A stretch of DNA of 64,000 bases. Origin: Leptobrachium leishanense. Taxonomy: Eukaryota; Chordata; Amphibia; Anura; Megophryidae. The stretch is taken from contig CM019064.1 of the NCBI GenBank assembly GCA_009667805.1, forward strand, positions 271,107,662-271,171,661, written 5' to 3'. This document shows positions 56,299 through 64,000 of the stretch, piece after piece; the stretch's first letter is position 1, and each line of letters begins with the position of its first letter. The notes beneath the pieces are model-generated. The model saw only the letters and a program-made list of their open reading frames with translations. It was not told where the DNA came from and did no database searches. Position numbers and translations under genes: made by a program.

Positions 56299-56706
56299 AG
56301 GAGTACAGGTAGGTTCTGGCCCAATACCCAGCTGGATCTTTTAAACCCTACATATAGAAGACCTGATTATTCCTGCATAGTCTTGTCCTGGCCACTAGAT
56401 GGCATTGGAACACAAGGAATAAACTGTAAGCTAATGCCAAAACCAATGGCCATTGAAACAAACAAAAACCTCATAGTGTTTTGTTGTACATGGAATACAT
56501 AGAAACGAGCACAGATGACACTTTTTTTCCTTGTTATGTTTTATACATTAACTGGGCTGTTACTCCTGGTAGTTGCTGCCGCTCCGGTGAGTATGGGTGC
56601 GACGCCATTTTTTCTGTATTAATGCCAAAACCAACACTACCAATAAAGCAAGAGGAGGAATACTACTATATTTCTGGGTATTGGGCCAGAACCTACCTGT
56701 ACTCCT
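56299..56706. mobile_element. 408-bp element with perfect 33-bp inverted ends
   Basis: 56299-56331 (AGGAGTACAGGTAGGTTCTG...) and 56674-56706 are exact inverted copies. Inside, AATGCCAAAACCAA occurs twice in direct order (near 56433 and 56621). No coding. Family not recognised. Confidence 0.8.
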
Positions 56707-57389
56707 GGACTCTCACGCCTTTCTCCAGTAACCTTAGCCGCAGCTTAAAGACAGGTGCATGTAGAGAGCCTGATTAGCCTCCCCCAGAAATACGCCAAAG
56801 CTGTAGACCTGGAGCCTTTCGTTGGCACAGCGAGCAGAAGATGACTGTTACCCCAAAACATGAGCCGTGACTTAAGTTTGGTCAGAACTGAACTGGTTTA
56901 ATCAAATGACAAGCACAGATTTTAATGGGGACAGACAGGGATCATTCAGATATTAAAAATAAAAAAAATAACAGCCTCTTCTAGGAGGACCCAATCACAC
57001 GGATACAGATAATTGCACAAACATTGACTTCGTGGAATGAGAAATCTAATTGCATTTCGGTAGACAGTTACAGTAAACACTACTTAACATTTCTTAACTA
57101 AGACAATGGGTGATCCTGATTGACAAATAGATTACAAAATATACACAGTTAACAGCCACACACATATATATAATGAGGCAGTAGTCTTGCATAATCCAGA
57201 TTACGCAAACCTAATTACATTATACTGGTTCAACACAGAAATACTTTAAACCAAATTACAAACAGTTTGGCAATGCCCATGCAGTATGAACATTCTCTGC
57301 CATAATTATCCATAATCTGCAGGCACAAGGCTGGCATCCACTCTTCTCCAAGGGGCACACAGTCTGTTGTGTAGGCATTGCTGTGAGTG
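56707..57389. other. Intron sequence, no recognised feature
   Basis: Nothing supported on either strand. Confidence 0.4.
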
Positions 57390-57755
57390 CCCGCACCCAG
57401 TGGCGTCACTAGGGTTGGTACCACCCGGTGCGGTAACTCATGTCGTCAACCCCCCCCCCCCGGTTTTACGGTTTATTTTTACTACTCTTACTCTTAAGTC
57501 AGTACTCCCATATAATACTGAATGCTCGTAATACACGCCGCACATTACTGAGGTTTAATGCTGTGGAGCTCTCTCATATACGCACACACAAATTTTGGTG
57601 AACTGCCAGCAAGTACGGTGCCTGCTCGACGGCAGTGAAAGACCCAATAGAGCAATAGAGAAGTAATGGTAAACCTGTTCAGAGACATCGAACAGCAGAG
57701 AAATGTCCTGATGTTCAGTGGTTTCATTAGACAGGTTTATTCAGGCAAACACCAT

Positions 57756-57934
57756 CAGGGCTATTCAGAGAGAGGTGAAAACCTTGAATTGCCAGGAGAA
57801 TGAACAATCTAGACCAAATAGCCAATTTGGAAAGTGAGATAAATGGGAGAATTTGTCTGGTTTGACTATTTTGCCCTAGAATTTTCAATTCTACAGTCAT
57901 TCTCAAGGTTTTCACCATTCTCTGAATAACCCTG
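57756..57934. mobile_element. MITE nested in the hAT element
   Basis: Ends CAGGGCTATTCAGAGAGAGG and, in inverse, CAGGGTTATTCAGAGAATGG; inverted repeats continue through GTGAAAACCTTGA. Confidence 0.8.
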
Positions 57935-58025
57935 CATAGGTTTCAATGTTAAAAATATTCCTGTTTTTATCCAATATCTAATAAAACGTTTATTCCATTA
58001 ATCTGTAGTACAAAATCTCTTTTTT

Positions 58026-58447
58026 TAGGGATGTGCGTTTCGGACCGATTCGTTTTTTTTTCACAAATCGGCTTCGGCTGATTTTCCGAATCGAAAAGGA
58101 TTTCCTATTCCGAAAAATGTTTCGGATCCGATCCGAAAACTTTTCGGATCCGGAAATCATTTTCATTTTCAAAAAATGCTTAAAAGATCCTAAAAAAATA
58201 TCTAAAAATAGAGAGACTCTTTACTACAGAATATAATCATAAACGGTTTATTAGATATTGAATTAAAACGAGAATATTTTTAACATTGAAGTCTATGGGG
58301 CAAAACATTTCCCACACCGAATACACGAAAATGTCAGAAATCACGAAAAAAAAGCCGATTCGAAACGAAACAGAAATCAGCCGAAACGATCCGAAATGAA
58401 AATTGTCGAATTACGAACGAAAAAAAAAAAATTGGTGCACATCCCTA
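58026..58447. mobile_element. MITE with TAGGGATGTGC ends, nested in the hAT element
   Basis: TAGGGATGTGC at the left and GCACATCCCTA at the right, 422 bp. The interior is built of GATTCG/CGAATC/CCGAAA motifs and is close to self-complementary. Confidence 0.85.
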
Positions 58448-58827
58448 GTCTCTTTATTTGTAGTTTTTGTTTTCTTAGTATCTATTACGCATTTTTTTTT
58501 AAAAAATTTTTTCTTTCCAATAGCTTTTTTTTCTGTAACAGCCCTTTTTATTATCATTCATAGGATCTTATATGTTAGTTCCAGACATTTTCGTTCAGTA
58601 GTTTTTTAGAAAACAGCGGGGGACGGAATCGCGTTGGCATTCGGTGGCTGATTCCCTGCACTTCAGGGACCCTGCGGTGAATTCACCAGGGAAATTTGAT
58701 TCCAAAGTGCGGGGAACAACAGAACACTGAAATGTCTGCGTCATGTCGGTGCTCTGTGAATATCCCCTTTAGTGGTGTTTTTTTTGCTGCCCCCTGGAAA
58801 GTGCCAGTCTAGGCCTTGCCTACCCAG

Positions 58828-58883
58828 GACATACTTGAAAAGGAGAGAATTCTCAATGTATCCTTCCTGGTAAAATAGTTTTG
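58828..58883 (+). repeat. LINE 3' tail (same family as 747-1531)
   Basis: CAGGACATACTTGAAAAGGA ... TTCCTGGTAAAATAG, followed by a poly(A)/(TA) run at 58888-58910. Confidence 0.8.
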
Positions 58884-59290
58884 AGTTAAAAAAAAAAAAA
58901 AATATATATATATTTTTTTTTTAGGGTGTCACCCTAGGGGGTGGTGTCACCCGGTGCGGGCTGCACCCCTGCCCCCACCTAGCGACGCTAGTGCCCGCAC
59001 CAGCCAGTCCCAGACACTTGGAGCACAAGTCACTGAAAAGGTGGCGGAGGCCTCCATCACATGTGTAGTTGCAGTACAGTTAGTACAAATCAAAATTGGC
59101 AAAGTTTACTTCAGCACAAATGCAACCATGTTGACTGAAGAACAATAGGAGGCTAGGAGCACCACTACAATGGAAGCTATGGATTCCAAATCTCATCTCA
59201 CCTTTACAGCTAGGATAACAAATGCAATATAACTCAATACATATTATATACACATAAAAATAAAAAATTTAAAAAACACAAAAGACATAC

Positions 59291-59455
59291 CTCTGTTTAC
59301 TTAATATTTTTTCCAGCTTTGCATCTTCTTCAGTTTGAAGACCAACAGCTGATGTTAGAGGACATACGGATGATAAATATTGCACAAGAGGAACATGCTG
59401 GCCAGGTCTATATGATCTTCCTTTGCCTTGGCTGTAAAGCCATTCTGCCTTCAAA
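59291..59455 (-). CDS. cep97: CEP97 exon (165 bp, after the LRR cap)
   Basis: Acceptor TGCTCCTAG, donor GTATGT. It reads [40 protein letters not shown] and [15 protein letters not shown], all strongly conserved in the region just C-terminal to the leucine-rich repeats. Phases match both neighbours. The 19-kb intron that follows holds ERV2 and most of the DNA transposons in this window. Confidence 0.95.
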
Positions 59456-60585
59456 CTAGGAGCACAATAAGGCTGATTAAAAACAAACCACAGTGATTGA
59501 TCTATCAGTTTTGAAAGACATTTGTAAAATAAATAAAAAGCCAAAACATGAATGAAAGAATGCTGTTCGGATCATTCCGAACGGGTGTTTTTCCATATTT
59601 GGGTTTTAAAATTATTGTCACATAAAGCAAAGTGTAAACGGTCAATCTCCAATAATTTTAAAAATTCTAAATATGTTCTCAGTAAAAATTATTACCTTCT
59701 TTAATGCTAATGTATTTGGAAAGTAGAGGGCTTATAGGGCCACCTGTGCGACAGTAGGTTTAGTTATGTTTAAGAAGCCAAGGGTTTAAAGGATTCCTCC
59801 ATCCTCTGGCCCCGCCAACTGTCTGTGAACCAATCATATTATGACAATCTACAAACGACCAGCAGTGGACAGCACCTGGGATTACAGCAGTTCAAAACGG
59901 AGTCACTAGATTGTAGTAATGTGACATATTAAATATACAGGATTGAGCTGTATGCAAAAAAAAAAAAAAAAAAAAAAAAACACAACCAAAAAACAACAGT
60001 TTCTCAAAACTTTATAAACAAAACAAAAATAACCATTTGCTGCAATGTGTAACAATGAGGTCAAGAGGCTTGTGAGGACAGGTATATGCTATGTAACTGG
60101 TAAGACTTGGTAAACCAGTTACAGGCAATTATCAAATTCATAGGAAGCACAACAGAAACTGCCCTTTGTGATATTGATAGAGCTAGAATAACGTACTGCA
60201 GTGGCTTAAGCGCAGCAAACAGTCATTTATGATCATTAGGTTACAAGTAAAATATTTATAAAAAAAAAAAAGGTCACAACTTAATGTAGTCTTAAATTAA
60301 AAGAAAAAGTCAAGTATAGGCTGGTGCAGATTTTAGGATCAGAAACATAACTAAAGTTGGTTTTACATATTTTTGATTTCTATGTTTAAACACAGCTTGA
60401 ATAATTCTTATGAGGACATCAATGCTCAGATATTGATGCATACCACCATCGTCACGGATAATAGAGGAAAACACCAAAAGAGTCCCTATACCATTATAAA
60501 ACACCTGCGTGCAAAGCATAAAACGTTGACTCAGTGGATATATGTTACATTTGTACTTATCTGCAACAAGAAAATCCATTCTTAC
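59456..60585 (-). other. CEP97 intron, no recognised repeat
   Basis: AT-rich with a run of ~24 A at 59958-59981. No other feature supported. Confidence 0.5.
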
Positions 60586-60752
60586 TTTTCTTTTTGAGAA
60601 ACTACATATCCGTCCAAAACCTTAAGATTCAAGCACCAGCTCACAATGTAAGGCCTGTAGTCAAAACCAGGAATGGATGGGGTGGCCATCACACAGGGAT
60701 TGTTCATGATTGACAGCTGTTCTAGAGTGGCAAGACTTGAAAGGAAGGACAC
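60586..60752 (-). CDS. cep97: CEP97 exon (167 bp, last LRR and cap)
   Basis: Acceptor TTTTATAG, donor GTAAGA. It starts in phase 0 with [20 protein letters not shown], the final leucine-rich repeat, followed by [20 protein letters not shown] and [10 protein letters not shown] of the repeat cap. This is the most upstream exon identified. No earlier exon could be recognised in 60753-64000. Confidence 0.95.
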
Positions 60753-61275
60753 CTATAAAACGAAACCTTTTCCATTAATGGCAGGTCTGAGATAAAAAGT
60801 ATTAAATCAAACAAAAAACCCCAAAATTGGTTCTCTCAAAAAAAAGACATTATCAAAAACAGACAGATATTAATATTAAAAGGTAAGGCTATCTACACAC
60901 AAATACAATTTATTGTGCACCCGTCATGCAGAGCAGAAATTTGGCTCATTTGATATTGAGTCACTCCCTATAAATGTGTGAGTTTTTTGTTAACACATAT
61001 TTGAAGAAACAAAAATTTAGTTATTCACACAGTCAAGTTTTGAGGTCTCTCATTCTTGAGGCATTACATTGAGGCAAGTGACAAGGCTACAGAACACACT
61101 CCAACACACTCTGGTCCACCTCACTGCAAGCCGTCAAGCTGTCAAGTCACCACGGAAGACCAATCACACAGCAGCCCACAGATGCCTCCACCCATGTAGG
61201 GTGAAAACAGCCATTGCTGAAACAGGTTAAGGATCAGCCCTGATATCTTAACAAAAAAGAGGATATATTGCATTG
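60753..61275 (-). other. CEP97 intron upstream of first visible exon
   Basis: No earlier leucine-rich-repeat exon could be recognised here on the minus strand. Confidence 0.45.
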
Positions 61276-61399
61276 ATCTTTAACCCTTTCGCTGCGGAGG
61301 CATTTTACGCCTGTGTGCGGAGCTCATTTTTACTGGTTAAGCTCATCATGTTTAAACGCGTTTTGAAGCCTTATTTTATTATATGACACAGACATATTA

Positions 61400-63015
<1,616 letters not shown>

Positions 63016-63711
63016 TATATATTGTTCTTTCCGGCAGACACGCCAGATTCATAATATATCATTATTATATGTATACATCATGTCCTGTCAGTATATTATA
63101 ATAAAAAAAATGCAATAAAATTTGAATTTTCAATAATTTACAACGTGTAAAGTGTTTTTCCCCCCACATTTTAACATGCGAGCGTTTGCGGTTATATTTT
63201 CAATGAGTTGCGCTTGTTAAAAAAATTAGAAATGAGGGACTTGTTACATTTTTTGGGGGAAAATTACACAATTTTTAAGAAACTCACCCCATACAAAAAT
63301 CGTTAGTGCAGCATCATTGTTCACATTATAATTGAAAAGGGAACAATATTGCTGCATTAACAAAACAAAAAAATAATCTTTTATTTTTAATTTTTTTGAT
63401 AATTTTTAACATAGTCATGTTTGGTATCGTTGGAAAGGCCATGCTCTGGCCGATCCAACGATACCAAACATTAACCCCTATATGCCACGGATCGGGAGAT
63501 GGCGGTTCCAATGAACCCCGTATCTCCACCATTGGTGACAGCTAGGGGTTAACTCCAGAACTGACGTCATCGCGCTATGCACGATGACGCCAGTCATCAG
63601 GCGGAGATCCCGGAAGCTTGGCCGCCATCCAAGATGTCGGCCAGCTCCGGGAGAGGATCGTGATCGGGCGCCTTTCGGTGCCAAATCACGATCTGGCCCC
63701 CAAGGGGTTAA

Positions 63712-64000
63712 AGAAGTACAACGGATGCTTCCAAATGACATCTTTTGGAGCAAGAGAGGTGAAGGAGCAAATTTTTATGCCAACAGTCAAAATGCAGGGG
63801 CAGGTCTACCACAGGATAGGGAGTATCATGTCGGGGCCACAGCAGAAGCCATTTTCATACCCAGAATTCTCTGATATCAGACTACCACTCCGAGTTCAAA
63901 GATCTACAATTTCCTGTTAAGGTGTGCTTCTCCATCACCATCAATAAGGCACAGGGAGAGACTTTGAAAGTGGCTGGTGTGCATCTGACGGGTGACTTTC
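63712..64000 (+). pseudogene. Helitron protein fragment, internally deleted, runs off the window
   Basis: One frame reads KMQGQVYHRIGSIM, a conserved block of the Helitron-like N-terminal region. In another frame shortly after comes LQFPVKVCFSITINKAQGET LKVAGVHLTGDF, the C-terminal motifs of the Pif1-type Helitron helicase. In an intact Helitron these are roughly a thousand residues apart, so the copy has a large internal deletion plus a frameshift. It belongs to a rolling-circle transposon. Confidence 0.75.

Larger units (their letters stand above)
57398..58993. mobile_element. hAT-superfamily non-autonomous element with exact 8-bp duplication and nested insertions
   Basis: Ends CAGTGGCGTCACTAGGG and, in inverse, CACTAGCGTCGCTAGG. 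The duplication CCCGCACC is exact on both sides (57390-57397, 58994-59001). Subterminal CACCCGGTGCGG occurs at both ends. Inside are three further repeats: a MITE 57756-57934, a MITE 58026-58447 and a LINE tail 58828-58883. No hAT transposase was seen, so mobility depended on another copy. Confidence 0.92.

Overview
The window is eukaryotic, almost certainly an amphibian (frog-like) nuclear genome. It has one multi-exon vertebrate gene with long repeat-filled introns, GT/AG splice sites and no bacterial gene organisation. The repeats (Tc1/mariner, hAT- and Harbinger-like MITEs, a Penelope-like element, old LINEs, a Helitron fragment and two related endogenous retroviruses) fit a frog genome. 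The species cannot be named from the sequence.

Layout. 1-1550: a 5'-truncated LINE. 1640-5220 (-): a decayed Penelope-like retroelement interrupted by an 840-bp TIR element. 5643-8240: a head-to-head Tc1 composite with one intact transposase. 8243-10167: repeat debris with a nested hAT MITE. 10168-19216 (-): a complete 9-kb provirus (ERV1) with 676-bp LTRs that differ by only about one base, a 4-bp target duplication and an open env frame. ERV1 lacks most of reverse transcriptase and the nucleocapsid zinc knuckle, and it carries inside pol a segment that reads clearly as an opioid-growth-factor-receptor (OGFr) N-terminal domain. 19356-22930: a TTAA-flanked repeat and a 1.6-kb minisatellite with 36- and 27-bp units.

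24256-60752 (-): the last six coding exons of CEP97 (centrosomal protein 97). Splice phases are consistent across all five introns and give 627 codons plus stop. The 5' exons lie beyond the right edge. Its introns hold a second, older provirus of the same retroviral group (ERV2, 40389-about 46585, antisense to CEP97, tRNA-Pro primer site), three copies of one Tc1 family, hAT elements with exact 8-bp target duplications, Harbinger-like MITEs, an RTE-like LINE relic and an unexplained open frame with a poly(A) signal at 46658-47190. The right edge (63710-64000) enters an internally deleted Helitron.

Most notable: ERV1 looks like an acute-transducing-type retrovirus. It is young, defective in RT and NC (so presumably copied with proteins supplied by a relative), and carries a spliced, intron-free piece of a host OGFr gene where the integrase N-terminal domain should be. 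A second foreign AT-rich block lies between its protease and RT. Coordinates of splice sites, LTRs and target duplications were read directly by eye. Family names come from motif recognition without database searches.
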